From the NCBI GenBank assembly GCA_024276195.1, contig JAJRXR010000054.1, forward strand, positions 62,001 through 126,000: a stretch of 64,000 nt of DNA, given 5' to 3'. Positions 9,141 to 19,316 of the stretch are shown piece after piece. How positions within the stretch are numbered: position 1 is the stretch's first letter; each line of letters begins with the position of its first letter. Under the pieces are notes generated by a model that saw only the letters and a program-made list of their open reading frames with translations, did no database searches and was not told the DNA's origin. The DNA is from Planctomycetota bacterium (GTDB lineage: Bacteria; Planctomycetota; Phycisphaerae; Phycisphaerales; UBA1924). The position numbers and the translations under genes were made by a program.

Positions 9141-9656
9141 ATGTCGAACAGCACTGAAACCAGCGCGAACCCGGTCGTTGTCCCTGCGCTCGAGGGGCTC
9201 AACAAGGCACGGGAGTTCACGCTCGACTTGGTCAAGGACATCAAGGCGGATCAGATGGTTGTGCGCTCGAACCCGGGCGCCAACCACGCGGCGTACGCGC
9301 TCGGGCACATCGCCTGGACCGACGACGCGTTCATCTCGATGATGGGCGGTGGACCCTCGTCGCTGCCCTATGGGTGGAGCGAGAGGTTCGGGTACAACCT
9401 GGAGATCACCGACAACGCGTCGGACTACCCGGGCAAGGACGAGATTCTGAGCGTGATGAAGGAGCGGCGCGAGGCGATGACCACATGGCTCAGTTCGTTG
9501 AGTGAAGCGGAGTTGCTCAAGCCAATCGAGGGCGACTTCGGGAAGTTTGCGCGCACGCTCGCGGCGCTGCCGGCGACGCTGGCGTTCCACGAGGGCTTCC
9601 ACTCGGGTCAGATCAGCGCGTGCCGACGGGCGCTGGGGATCGAGCGTCTTTTCTAG
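9141..9656 (+). CDS. DinB superfamily protein
   Basis: 171 residues, the usual size for the DinB/YfiT-like four-helix bundle. The presumed metal-binding histidines are His56 (ALGHIAW), His150 and His154 (AFHEGFHSGQ). Members are metal-dependent and many act in thiol transfer or damage responses, but the substrate of this one is unknown. GGAGG lies 12 bases before the ATG. It is alone between two minus-strand genes. Confidence 0.88.
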   Translation: MSNSTETSANPVVVPALEGLNKAREFTLDLVKDIKADQMVVRSNPGANHAAYALGHIAWTDDAFISMMGGGPSSLPYGWSERFGYNLEITDNASDYPGKDEILSVMKERREAMTTWLSSLSEAELLKPIEGDFGKFARTLAALPATLAFHEGFHSGQISACRRALGIERLF

Positions 9657-12429
9657 CGGGATGGAACTCTGAGCGACGCCTTGGATGAGACAGGCGCTGC
9701 CCGGGCGCATGATTCTGGTCCAGTTTTCGGGTTATGACGAGTCGGCGGCGAGCAGGTCCAGCGGGGTCCGCCGGTTGAGGCGGAGGATGGCGGGCGCTGA
9801 GGCGGCGAGGGTCATGAAGAGGACCACGCCCCAGCCGAAGGCGAGCGCCCCGAGAGGGGGGTGGGGGGTGAACTCGATGCCGAGGAGCTTGGCGTAGAGG
9901 CGCATCGCGGCCAGCGAGCCCTGCAGGCCCATGGCGGTGCCCAGGATTGACGCGGCGATGGCGATGATGATCGCCTCGCCCAGGATCAAGCGCACGAGCA
10001 CACCCCGCCCGGCTCCGATCGAGCGGAGAACCCCGAACTCGAACCGGCGCGACTCGATCCCGGCGATGATGAGGTTGGCGACGCCGAAGCAGGCGACGAG
10101 CATCGAGCCGATGGCGACGCTGGAGAACACGAGGAGCATGCCCCGGACGAAGACGCCGAGCTGTTCCTTGATGACGCGCCCGGAGCCGACGTCAAGCACG
10201 CCCATGCCGAACACGGCCTCGCGCAGACGCTGCACCGCGGTCGCGTCGTCGATGTCGTCGGAGAGATCGATCTGGATGAGCTGGACGGCGTCGGTCCCGA
10301 AGATCTCCGCGGCGTCGCGGCGCGAGCCGAACACGGCGTGGATGGCCTGGTTCATGAAGTCGTCGCCGATGTTGAAAAACTTGCTGGCGAGCTCGAGGCC
10401 CGGGCTGGTGACGACGCCGACGATTTCGAGGTGGTATTCCTCGTCGTTGTGACGGAAGGTGAAGGTGTCGCCCGCGCCGAGGCCCTTGGCGATCTGGAAC
10501 TCGCGCGCGACGATGACGGCCCCGCCCTCGTTGAGGCGCTGGCGCGCGGTCTCCTTGTCACCATCGACGAAGGTGATCTCGGCCATGTCGAAGAACGAAT
10601 CGGGCTCGAAGGCGAAGAACCAGCTCGTGTAGCTCTGGATCGCGCTGACGCCGAAGGCGTCCACCTGGATGATGTGCTGCGAGATGGCGCTCGTGCCCTC
10701 AACGAACTCGAGCTGTTCGATGCGGTCGATGGCCTCCGGGGGCAGGGCGAGGCCCGAGACGAAGGCGTCGGGGAACTCGATCTTGGTGAGCCAGTCGCGG
10801 AGGAAGGCGCCGCCCACGGCCCAGATCTCGACCATCATCGCGAGCCCGACCATCATGGCGCCGGCGGTGAAGCCGTGTCGGTAGGGGGTCTGGCGGACCG
10901 TCGGCCCGAGCAGCGAGGGCGGCAGGCGGAGCAGGCGCGTGAGCACCGGCGCGAGCACGCGCGCCAGCAGCAGCGTCAGCGGCACACTCAGCAGGAAGTA
11001 CCCGATGAACATCGCCGGCAGGCCCAGCGTCGCGTACGACCAGAACATGGTCTGGGCGTCGGAGAGCGCGAAGACGATGGTGAGCTGTATGAGCACGCCC
11101 GCCGCGCCAACGAGCGAGACGATCAGCAGGGTTCGCGGGCGCGGCGGGGCGCTGCGGCTGGCCAGAGCGCGGACGACGGAGACGCGGGCGGCTTGCCACG
11201 CGGGCCACGCCGCGCCGAGCAGGCCCGCGCCGAGCGAGCCGAGCGCGGCCATGGCGAGCACAACGGGCGGGACGATGAGCCCGGCGGGGATTTTCTCGCT
11301 GAACGACTCGACAAAGATCCAGGCGAGCGCGACGCCGACGGGCAGCCCCAGCAGCGCCCCGGCTCCCCCGATGATCAGCCCGAGCGCGAGCTGGCTGGAC
11401 GCGAGCTGGGCGCGGGCAGCTCCGATTGCGCGCAGCACGCCCAGCTCGCGCTGCTGTTCGCTCACGCCGGTGGTCAGGCCCGTGAGAATGATGAACGCGC
11501 CCGAGAGGCCCGCGAGCACGATCGCGAGGATGAAGCCGAGCTGGCTCGAGGCCATGTTTTTCGTCACGCCGGTTGTGACGCGCTCGGTCGTAGTGAGCAG
11601 GAGTCTGTCTTCAAGCTCGTCGGCGTGGGCGCTGACAAAGGCCTCGGGGTCGATCGTGTCGTCGAGGTCGAGCTCGATCTCGGTGTAGCCCGGGGCGGAG
11701 CCGGTGATCTCGAGCAGGGTGCGTCGGGTGACGTAGGCGCGTGGGCGCCCGCCGAGGGGGGGCGCCTGGGCGATGCCGACGACGGTGAGGGGGATGTCGC
11801 GGCGCAGCAGTCTGCGGACCGCGATGGTGTCGCCCACGCGGACGCCCACGCCCGCGTTGAGCGCGTCGGCGCTGGCCTTGCCCGGGGCGGTCGCGGGCAG
11901 CTCGGGCGCGGGCTGGTCGAGATACGCGACGCGCCCGGAGCCGATGGCGAAGCTCGGCCTTTGTGACTTGGTGTTGACGTACTCCCAGCTGAGTCGCTCG
12001 GCGAGCATCGCGTCCACAACCACCTCGCCCACCGCCTCGGGAACGCGCCCCTCGATCAGGCGCAGCACCGGGCGCTCGACGAACAGCTCGGGCTCGAACG
12101 CGATGACGAGGGACGTGGCGCGGAAGCGCGCGGGCGATCGGGAGTAGACGGTCTCGCCTGCGCCGAGCATGACCTGTGTGCTCAGGGTGAGCGAGAGCGT
12201 GTCCTGGAGCCAGCCGGCGGCGGACTCGACGCCCTCCCAGGCGCGGGCTTTGGTCAGAACGCTCGGGGCGATGACGCCCCCGGCGCCGGAGCGGATGCGC
12301 GCCTCGGCGGTCCCGACCTGCTCGTCGAGCTGGAGGCGGACGGAGGCGTTGATGGAGGCCATCGCGCAGGCAACGGCGGCGATGAGCGTCGCCGAGAGCG
12401 CCACCGCAAGAGTGAGCAGGACGGTGCGG

Positions 12430-13164
<735 letters not shown>

Positions 13165-13212
13165 GCGGGCTGATTCCCCGGGAGGCGGTTGAGATTTCAC
13201 GGACGGAGTTGT

Positions 13213-13593
13213 TCAGCCGGCGAGCTGGGCGCTGTACGCCTCGGCGTCCATGCACGAGTCGAGGCCCGAAGCATCGGTCACTTTGATCTTGACGAGCCAG
13301 CCCTCGCCGAACGGGTCGTCGTTGAGCAGGCCCGGGTTGTCCTCGAGCGCGGGGTTGGTTTCGATGATCTCGCCGGCGACGGCGCAGTAGATGTCGCTGG
13401 TGGTTTTGACGCTCTCGACCTCGCCGATGTTGTCGCCGGCGTCGAAGGCGGTTCCCGGGGGCTTCATCTCGACGTAGGTGACATCGGTGAGCTGATCGAC
13501 GGCGAACTGGGTCAGCCCCAGCGTCAGGGTGTCGGCGTCGAGCTTGTGCCACTCGTGGCTCTCGGTGTAGACGCGGTCTTTGGGTGGTTCCAT
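13213..13593 (-). CDS. gcvH: Glycine cleavage system H protein
   Basis: 126 residues, standard length. Carries the lipoyl group that shuttles the aminomethyl intermediate between the P, T and L proteins. The lipoylated lysine is Lys63 in ESVKTTSDIY, with the family motif YTESHEW near the start. AGGAGG sits about ten bases before the ATG. No gcvT or gcvP lies nearby, so the system is scattered. It lies 48 bases upstream of the ABC ATPase gene, probably in the same transcript. Confidence 0.97.
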   Translation of the reverse strand: MEPPKDRVYTESHEWHKLDADTLTLGLTQFAVDQLTDVTYVEMKPPGTAFDAGDNIGEVESVKTTSDIYCAVAGEIIETNPALEDNPGLLNDDPFGEGWLVKIKVTDASGLDSCMDAEAYSAQLAG

Positions 13594-13743
13594 CGGGGGA
13601 GGCCTCCTGGTCCCGAGCGGGCGATCCGCCCCCGGGGTCCGGGATGGTATCGGGGGGGCGGTCCGCGGCAAGGCGGGCGGAGGGGACAGAAACCGAATCC
13701 TGGCCTTGTCGCGTCCGGTGTGGGGCGGGTACAGTCCCGCCCG

Positions 13744-14775
13744 ATGCTCATGACCCTCTCGATCAGTTCGATCCGCTCGCTGCTGAGGAAGCGTGGTTCC
13801 GGGGCGCCGAAGCTCGATCTGCTCGATGTCCCGCGGTTCACCCGCGAGGAGCTGGGGCTGCACGGGCTGACGCTGACGACGGACCTGCTGGCGGGCTCGA
13901 CGCGAGACCGCCTGACGGGGCTGCGTGACGCGGGGGACAAGGCCGGGTGCGCCGCGTTGGTGCTGGTCGAGCCGGATCCGCTGCCGATCGCCGAGCTTGC
14001 CGAGTCCAAGGGCGAGCAGAGCATCGAGCGGATGCGCCGGGTGCTCGAGGCGGCCCGCCTGCTCGGGTGCTCGTCGGCTGGGTTCTCGATCCGGGGCAAG
14101 GACGACGACGCCTCGTTCGAGCGGGCGTGCGAACGCCTCAAGCCGGTGGTCGAGATCGGCGAGCGCTGGGAGATCAACGTGCTCATCCGCCCGAGCAAGG
14201 GGCTGACCGAGACGCCCGACCGGACGATCGAGCTGATTAAAAAAGTTGGGGGGTTCCGGATCGGGACGCTGCCCGATTTTCAGTCGGCTGCGGCGACGGA
14301 CGACCCGGCGGGGTACCTGCGTCGGTTGACGCCGTACGCCTCGGCGCTGCTGGCCTCGACGGTGGAGCTGGTCCAACCTGAAGAGGAAGCGGAAAAAACG
14401 CCTCCGAAGCAGTCGGCCAAAAAACTGGCCACCGAGTCCGCCCCGTCGGCGCCGAGCGCGCCGGCGGACGCGAGCGAGGGCGATGCAGAGCCCGAGAATA
14501 CGGGCGAATCGACCGAGATCGCGGCTTCTGTCGCGGGTGAAGGGCTCGAGGGCATCCCGGATGACCTGCTGGCGGATCTTGAGGCGATGCTTGAGGAAGA
14601 GGAACCCGCGCCGGTCCACACGACGTACGACCTGCGCCCACTGGTCGAGGCGATCAAGTCGGTCGGGTACGACCAGACACTTTCGATTGACTACCGGGGG
14701 TCGGGAGATGGTACACTGGGATCGATCATGAGCCGCGAGGCGTTGGAGGCGGTGTTCGATTCGCTCTCCGGTTGA
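13744..14775 (+). CDS. Xylose isomerase-like TIM-barrel protein
   Basis: 343 residues. The N-terminal 230 residues read as a barrel of the sugar-phosphate isomerase/epimerase type (AP endonuclease 2 superfamily), with conserved strand ends such as GFRIGTLPDF and a C-terminal YDQTLSIDYRG that completes the barrel. Between them is an insertion of about 85 residues, Ala/Glu/Ser-rich and probably disordered (PSAPSAPADASEG). The metal-site residues are not clearly preserved, so activity is uncertain. It starts the plus-strand run that continues with cmk and plsC. A second ATG two codons downstream is equally possible. Confidence 0.65.
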   Translation: MLMTLSISSIRSLLRKRGSGAPKLDLLDVPRFTREELGLHGLTLTTDLLAGSTRDRLTGLRDAGDKAGCAALVLVEPDPLPIAELAESKGEQSIERMRRVLEAARLLGCSSAGFSIRGKDDDASFERACERLKPVVEIGERWEINVLIRPSKGLTETPDRTIELIKKVGGFRIGTLPDFQSAAATDDPAGYLRRLTPYASALLASTVELVQPEEEAEKTPPKQSAKKLATESAPSAPSAPADASEGDAEPENTGESTEIAASVAGEGLEGIPDDLLADLEAMLEEEEPAPVHTTYDLRPLVEAIKSVGYDQTLSIDYRGSGDGTLGSIMSREALEAVFDSLSG

Positions 14776-14913
14776 CCGAGGGCAAGAGCGTCTGTGAAGG
14801 GCGCCCGGGTGTGGGGCCGATGGATGGGCAGCGAATCAGCATCAACGCTTGCTGGCAGGACGGCGCAGGCTGTTCGTGTCCATGCGTGCGGGGTCGAAGG
14901 AGCTGACCCGATC

Positions 14914-15618
14914 GTGCCGACGGATCTTCCGATCATCATCACCATCGACGGACCCGCGGGCACGGGCAAGTCCACGGTGGCGCGCACGCTGGCGCACCGT
15001 CTGGGTCTGGACTTTCTCGACACGGGCGCGATGTACCGGGCCGCGGCGGCGATCCTGATCGACAAAGAGATCCCGCTGGAAGAGGCGGGCGAGCTGGTCT
15101 CGGCGGTCATCGGGGCGGACCTGCACTTTGACTGGACGGCCGACCCGCCCACGATCCTTGCCTGGGACGCGCCGATCGATCACCGGATCCGCGATGAGGA
15201 TGTCACGGCGATCGTCTCGCAGATCGCGGCCATCGGTGAGCTGCGCACCCACATGGTCCGCAAGCAGCAGATTATCGCGGCCCAGCACCCGAGGCTGGTG
15301 AGCGAGGGGCGGGACCAGGGGTCGGTGGTCTTCCCGGACGCGGCCGTGAAGTTCTTTCTCGACGCCGACCCGGCGGTCCGGGCGCGCCGTCGGGCTGACC
15401 AGCTCCGCCTCGAGGGGCACGATGTGGATGAGGCGTCGATGCTCGAGCGCATCCGCAGGCGCGACGAGATCGACTCGACCCGGGCCGACGGTCCGCTGAT
15501 CCGACCCGAGGATTCGGTCCCGATCGATACTTCGGGTCTGTCGGTCAAGGGTGTGATCGACGAGATGGAGCGCGTGGTGCGCGAGCGCGTCTCGGCGTTG
15601 ATCGGCTCGGGCGAGTAA
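14914..15618 (+). CDS. cmk: Cytidylate kinase
   Basis: Phosphorylates CMP and dCMP. 234 residues from the GTG start, matching the family; the ATG at 14794 would add 40 unrelated residues. The P-loop is GPAGTGKS (13-20), followed by LDTGAMYRA, EGRDQGSVVFPDA (nucleobase site), and the LID with RRADQLR and RIRRRDEIDSTR. AAGGAG lies 11 bases upstream. It is 17 bases before plsC, the common cmk-plsC arrangement. Confidence 0.95.
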   Translation: MPTDLPIIITIDGPAGTGKSTVARTLAHRLGLDFLDTGAMYRAAAAILIDKEIPLEEAGELVSAVIGADLHFDWTADPPTILAWDAPIDHRIRDEDVTAIVSQIAAIGELRTHMVRKQQIIAAQHPRLVSEGRDQGSVVFPDAAVKFFLDADPAVRARRRADQLRLEGHDVDEASMLERIRRRDEIDSTRADGPLIRPEDSVPIDTSGLSVKGVIDEMERVVRERVSALIGSGE

Positions 15619-15635
15619 GCGGGCATGATCGCGCG

Positions 15636-16391
15636 ATGAACCTGCTGGCCCGGTACCGAGACCGACACACAGGCACCCCCCTGGCGCAGATGCTCCACTT
15701 CGAGTTCTGGCGAGCACTCTGGGCGGTTCTGCTGCTGGTGTTCTGGCGGTACCGGATCTACGGGCGCAACCGCGTCCCGCCCACCGGGTCGCTGCTGATC
15801 GTCGCGAACCACCAGAGCTATCTAGACTCGGGGGCGGTGGGTGTCGCGGTCGGGCCTCGCCACTCGGACTCGGTCGCGCGCGAGGGGTTGTTCAAGAACC
15901 CGGTGTTCGGGCGGCTGATCAGTTCGCTGTACGCGTTCCCCGTGCGTGAGGACGGCGGGGGCGACACGCGGGCTATCAAAGAGACGCTCGCACGACTCAA
16001 ACAGGGGCGGGCGGTGATTATCTTCCCCGAGGGCTCACGCACGCACGATGGGTCGGTCGGCGAGTTCAAGCGGGGCGCCGCAGTGATCGTCAAGCGGGCA
16101 AAGTGCCCGGTGTTGCCCGTTGCGGTGGAGGGGGCGTACGACGCGTGGCCCCGGGGCGCGAGGGCGCCGAGTCTGTTCGGGACGCGGGTCTCGGCCTCGA
16201 TCGGGCGCCCGATCCCGCACGATGAGCTGATGGCGGACGGCCCGGACGCGGCGCTCGAGCGGTTGCGGGGCGAGGTGGATGCGCTGCGTCTGGATCTGCG
16301 CCGGCGCATCCGCGAGGCGAGCTTTGGGAGCTATCCGCCCCCTGGTCCGGGTGATGCGCCCGCTACGGGTGATCCGAGCGGAGGCGGCTGA
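15636..16391 (+). CDS. plsC: 1-acyl-sn-glycerol-3-phosphate acyltransferase
   Basis: Adds the second acyl chain to make phosphatidic acid at the inner membrane. 251 residues. The acyltransferase motifs are NHQSYLD (the catalytic NHxxxxD box), a middle Arg region (FPVREDGGGDTRAI) and FPEGSRT. A hydrophobic stretch near residues 25-40 anchors it. The C-terminal tail is Pro/Gly-rich. Its last 29 bases overlap the convergent htpX gene. Confidence 0.93.
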   Translation: MNLLARYRDRHTGTPLAQMLHFEFWRALWAVLLLVFWRYRIYGRNRVPPTGSLLIVANHQSYLDSGAVGVAVGPRHSDSVAREGLFKNPVFGRLISSLYAFPVREDGGGDTRAIKETLARLKQGRAVIIFPEGSRTHDGSVGEFKRGAAVIVKRAKCPVLPVAVEGAYDAWPRGARAPSLFGTRVSASIGRPIPHDELMADGPDAALERLRGEVDALRLDLRRRIREASFGSYPPPGPGDAPATGDPSGGG

Positions 16392-17238
16392 GAGCCGCGA
16401 GGCGTTTTTCCGTCGGCGGGTGGGTCGCGAACATGCGCGTCAGCGGGTTGCCACCGCGCAGGTTCGAGGCGAGCGGCTCGATGATGAACAGGTTGTTCAT
16501 CGCGGGGTTGGGCTGGCGCATGGGGATTCGCCGCGAGAGCGCGTCGAGCTTGCCCAGGGCGCTCATGAGCCCGTCGGGCGAGCCGGCGATGGCGGCGCCG
16601 TCCGCGTCCGCCTCGAACTCACGCGAGCGCGAGATCATGGCCTTGATGACCGCGGCGCCCACGGCGGCGATGATGACGACGCCGATCATCACCAGCGGGT
16701 TCCCGCCCTCGCGCCGCCCGAGCCCCAGGAAGAGCCCGTACTGCGCGATCATCGCGAGCACGCCCGAGACGGTCGCGGCGACGGTCGAGATCAGGGTGTC
16801 ACGGTTTTTGATGTGGGCCAGCTCGTGGGCGGCGACGCCCTCGAGTTCCGCCGGGTTGAGCAGGTCGATGGCGCCCTGCGTAAAGCAGACGGCGGCCTTG
16901 CGCGGGCTGCGCCCGGTGGCGAAGGCGTTGGGGGCTTGCTGCGGGGAGATGTAGACGCGGGGCATGGGCAGACCGGCGCGCTGGCGCAGGCGGTCGATCA
17001 TGCGGTAGAGGTCGCCCCCGGTCTCCGGGGTCAGCTCGCGGGCGCGGACGGAGGCGATGGCGATTTTGTCAGAGAAGAACCAGGCGCCGAGGTTGATGCC
17101 AGCGCCGATGATGAGCATGGGGATGACCCAGCCCGGACCGATCGCGCCGCCCACGATGACGAACAGCCCGGTGAGGGCGCCGAGCAGGACGGCGGTTTTG
17201 GCGTCGTTGGCGAGGGCTCGCAGGCCGCGTGGCTTCAT
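16363..17238 (-). CDS. htpX: HtpX-type membrane zinc metalloprotease
   Basis: Quality-control protease of the inner membrane with a cytoplasmic active site. 291 residues. Two N-terminal membrane helices (about 17-36 and 38-56), the zinc motif HELAH (138-142), a second helix pair and the third ligand Glu in REFEADADGAA. The C-terminal FATHPPTEKRLAAL is typical. AAGGAG is seven bases before the ATG. Overlaps plsC tail to tail. Confidence 0.95.
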   Translation of the reverse strand: MKPRGLRALANDAKTAVLLGALTGLFVIVGGAIGPGWVIPMLIIGAGINLGAWFFSDKIAIASVRARELTPETGGDLYRMIDRLRQRAGLPMPRVYISPQQAPNAFATGRSPRKAAVCFTQGAIDLLNPAELEGVAAHELAHIKNRDTLISTVAATVSGVLAMIAQYGLFLGLGRREGGNPLVMIGVVIIAAVGAAVIKAMISRSREFEADADGAAIAGSPDGLMSALGKLDALSRRIPMRQPNPAMNNLFIIEPLASNLRGGNPLTRMFATHPPTEKRLAALSRLRSDHP

Positions 17239-17345
17239 CCGGGTCTCCTTGTGGCGTGCGTACGACGCCCACGGATCTTTGTTCGGAATCCGGGCGCGTC
17301 TCTCTCACCCATGTGCAACCGGGGCGCCACAGCGGGGGCGGGTCA

Positions 17346-18203
17346 TCAGGGCGTCTCGGAGGCGTCGGTGGGGGGCGGAGGGTGGGAGGAGCCGCCCAGG
17401 CCAGCCATCCTGGCGCCCGCGCCAGCCAGGACCGCCGCGATGGCAAGGCGCAGGAGCGGGAGGCGGATGGTGTGGGTGATCGTGGCGCCGATCGTCGCGC
17501 CGACGACGGCGCCGATGCCCATGGGCAGCGCGAGCACGAGCGCGTCGGCGATGTGCAACGCCTCGCCGTTGATCGAGTGCTGCGAGAGCGTGGCGAGCTT
17601 GGCGGTCGCGCCGATCAGGGCCGTCACCCACATCACGGCGGCGCTGGCGGCGATGGACAGACGCAGCGGCACGCGCGCCACGATCTGGAGCAGGGGGACC
17701 ATGACGAGCCCGCCGCCGATCCCGAGGAACCCGGCGATGACCCCGGTGACGCCGCCGATCATGAGCAGGAGCGGCGCGCCGCCCCGCTGGTCGGATTCTT
17801 CATGGTCGGGCAGGCGCCGGATGGTGGTGATGAGCGTGTACGCGCAGAACGCGAAGAGGAAGACGATGAGCGCGCGCCGCGCCATCTCGCCCGTAAAGAA
17901 GTTCGAGAGCAGGACACCGAGCACGATCGCCAGGGCCATGCTCGTGAGCAGCGGGCGGACGAGCCCGGGACGGATCGCCCCGGCTTTGCGGTGCCGGGCT
18001 CTGCTCTAGAGGGCGACGAGGATGTTGACCGTCATCGCGCTGGCCATGTAGAGGTGGTGCTCGGTCCGGGCGGGCGTCTTGTAGCCCAGGAAGAGGCCCA
18101 GGGCGGGGAGCATGATGATCGAGCCCCCGATGCCGGCCAGGCCTCCCACGAGCCCGGCGACAAGGCCGATCGTCAGTGGCGCCAGGATCAGATGGAGTTC
18201 CAC
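17346..18203 (-). pseudogene. TauE/SafE-type sulfite exporter family, broken by in-frame TAG
   Basis: The frame starts at ATG 18203 and reads the family's first glycine-rich repeat (GLVGGLAGIGGSIIMLPALG) through NILVAL, then meets TAG at 18006-18008. The same frame continues as SRARHRKAGAIRP... and then the second family repeat (GVIAGFLGIGGGLVMVPLL), ending at 17346. The family's usual 'RAGAIR' segment lies directly after the stop, so the break is a single nonsense codon in an otherwise complete gene of about 284 residues with 7-8 membrane helices. Restart at ATG 17939 would give only the C-terminal part. Either a decayed gene or one base miscalled (CAG would restore Gln). Confidence 0.8.
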
Positions 18204-18538
18204 GGGTCGGGCTCACAAGGGGGGCGGGGAGAGGGTAGATCGGGGAGCTGGCGGTGGGAGAGGCGTGGAACCTATTGTCGGCGCAAGAGCTGCGCGGACG
18301 GGGGGTTGTTCGGGCAGGTCCGGGAAAACCTGTCGGTTGAAGGGGTTGCGCGATCCAGAGAGGGGGGAAATAGGCCGAGATCGGGCTGCGGTTGTATCCT
18401 GGTGTGGGGCAAGGATGTCCCGGGGTACGGTCGCCTTTGAGCGAAGCGCTCGGTCGAGAGTCGCCACGGATAGGCGGGGCTCGGCACTGGTCAGACGAGG
18501 GCCAGATTCTCGCGCAACTCGAAGATCGGAGCGATGCC
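18204..18538. other. Intergenic region upstream of the 3D-domain gene
   Basis: Divergent upstream regions of the tauE-like gene and the 3D-domain gene. The 3D frame stays open back to 18392 but without a credible start. No RNA gene or repeat recognised. Confidence 0.4.
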
Positions 18539-19183
18539 TTGAATCTCATCAAAGATTCGACCCTGGATTTGTTCCAGTCCCGGCGCGCCGCCAGGGGTCT
18601 GGAAGTCGCCGCCTTTACTGCTGGCGCCTCGATCGTCGTGCTCTCGGCGATCCTCGCCAAAGAAGCGGGCTCGGCCCCGATTCTCGCTGCGGTCGAGTCC
18701 AGCGAGTCTGGCATGACCAACGTCGCGTTCACACCCGAGGCGCCCGCGCCGCAGCTCGAACTCGAGCCCGAGGCGTCGGTCGAGACCTTCGCTCCTGACA
18801 CACGCTGGTTCAATGGGCGCCCGATCAGGCCCGCGCGGACGATCGAGATGCTGGTGACGGCGTACTCGCCCGACGCGGCCTCGTGCGGCGAGTTCGCCGA
18901 CGGGCAGACCGCGACGCTGCACGGCGTGAACACCAACGCCGGGCAGCTTGTCGCCGCCGATACCCGCGTGCTTCCCTTCGGCTCCATGCTGACGATCGAG
19001 GGGTACGCCTCGGACGAGGTCGTGCCCGTGCTCGACCGGGGCGGGGCGATCAAGGGGAACCGCCTGGACCTGCTCTTCCCGACGCACGAGCAGGCGCTGG
19101 CCTGGGGTGTGCAGCGTGTGGAGGTGGTGGTCTGGGAGTACGCCGACGGCAAGCCCGCGCCGAACCCGCGCCGCGTCCGCTGA
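18539..19183 (+). CDS. 3D-domain protein, membrane-anchored, probable peptidoglycan enzyme
   Basis: About 214 residues from TTG 18539, which has GGAG eight bases upstream; the frame extends to 18392, so the start is uncertain. A hydrophobic segment (GLEVAAFTAGASIVVLSAILA) near residues 20-42 acts as signal anchor, followed by a Pro/Glu-rich linker. The 3D domain starts at VTAYSPDAASCG, continues with the Asp in VAADTRVLPFGS and ends with VLDRGGAIKGNRLDLLF, giving the family's three Asp residues. The fold is the double-psi barrel of lytic transglycosylases. A terminator follows at once. Confidence 0.85.
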   Translation: MNLIKDSTLDLFQSRRAARGLEVAAFTAGASIVVLSAILAKEAGSAPILAAVESSESGMTNVAFTPEAPAPQLELEPEASVETFAPDTRWFNGRPIRPARTIEMLVTAYSPDAASCGEFADGQTATLHGVNTNAGQLVAADTRVLPFGSMLTIEGYASDEVVPVLDRGGAIKGNRLDLLFPTHEQALAWGVQRVEVVVWEYADGKPAPNPRRVR

Positions 19184-19207
19184 ATCATCGAGTCTGAGCT
19201 TTGGAGT

Positions 19208-19288
19208 GTGCCACTGACCCGTCCTTGGGTCAGTGTTTTTACGCATTTCTCCACAACGCACTGACCCACAAAGCAGGGTCAGTGGCAC
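19208..19288. repeat. Double-hairpin inverted-repeat element including a terminator
   Basis: Perfect 13-base terminal inverted repeats: GTGCCACTGACCC (19208-19220) and its complement at 19276-19288. Inside are two separate hairpins with the same stem CACTGACCC/GGGTCAGTG (19212-19235 and 19259-19284). The first is followed by TTTTT (19236-19240), a proper rho-independent terminator for the 3D-domain gene. The size and the repeated stem look like a small mobile palindromic element used as a terminator. Confidence 0.8.
19212..19240 (+). terminator. Rho-independent terminator
   Basis: Stem CACTGACCC/GGGTCAGTG with loop GTCCTT and a T5 tract, 28 bases after the 3D-domain gene. Confidence 0.85.
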
Positions 19289-19316
19289 GGGGAGCGGCGC
19301 CTAGGCTTGGCGTGCC

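Noticed and set aside
10338..11966. Plus-strand frame of 542 codons opposite the FtsX permease
   Set aside because: Highly charged, low-complexity translation; the permease on the other strand has membrane helices and family motifs.
17229..18440. Plus-strand frame of 403 codons opposite tauE
   Set aside because: Charged low-complexity shadow; the transporter repeats are on the minus strand.
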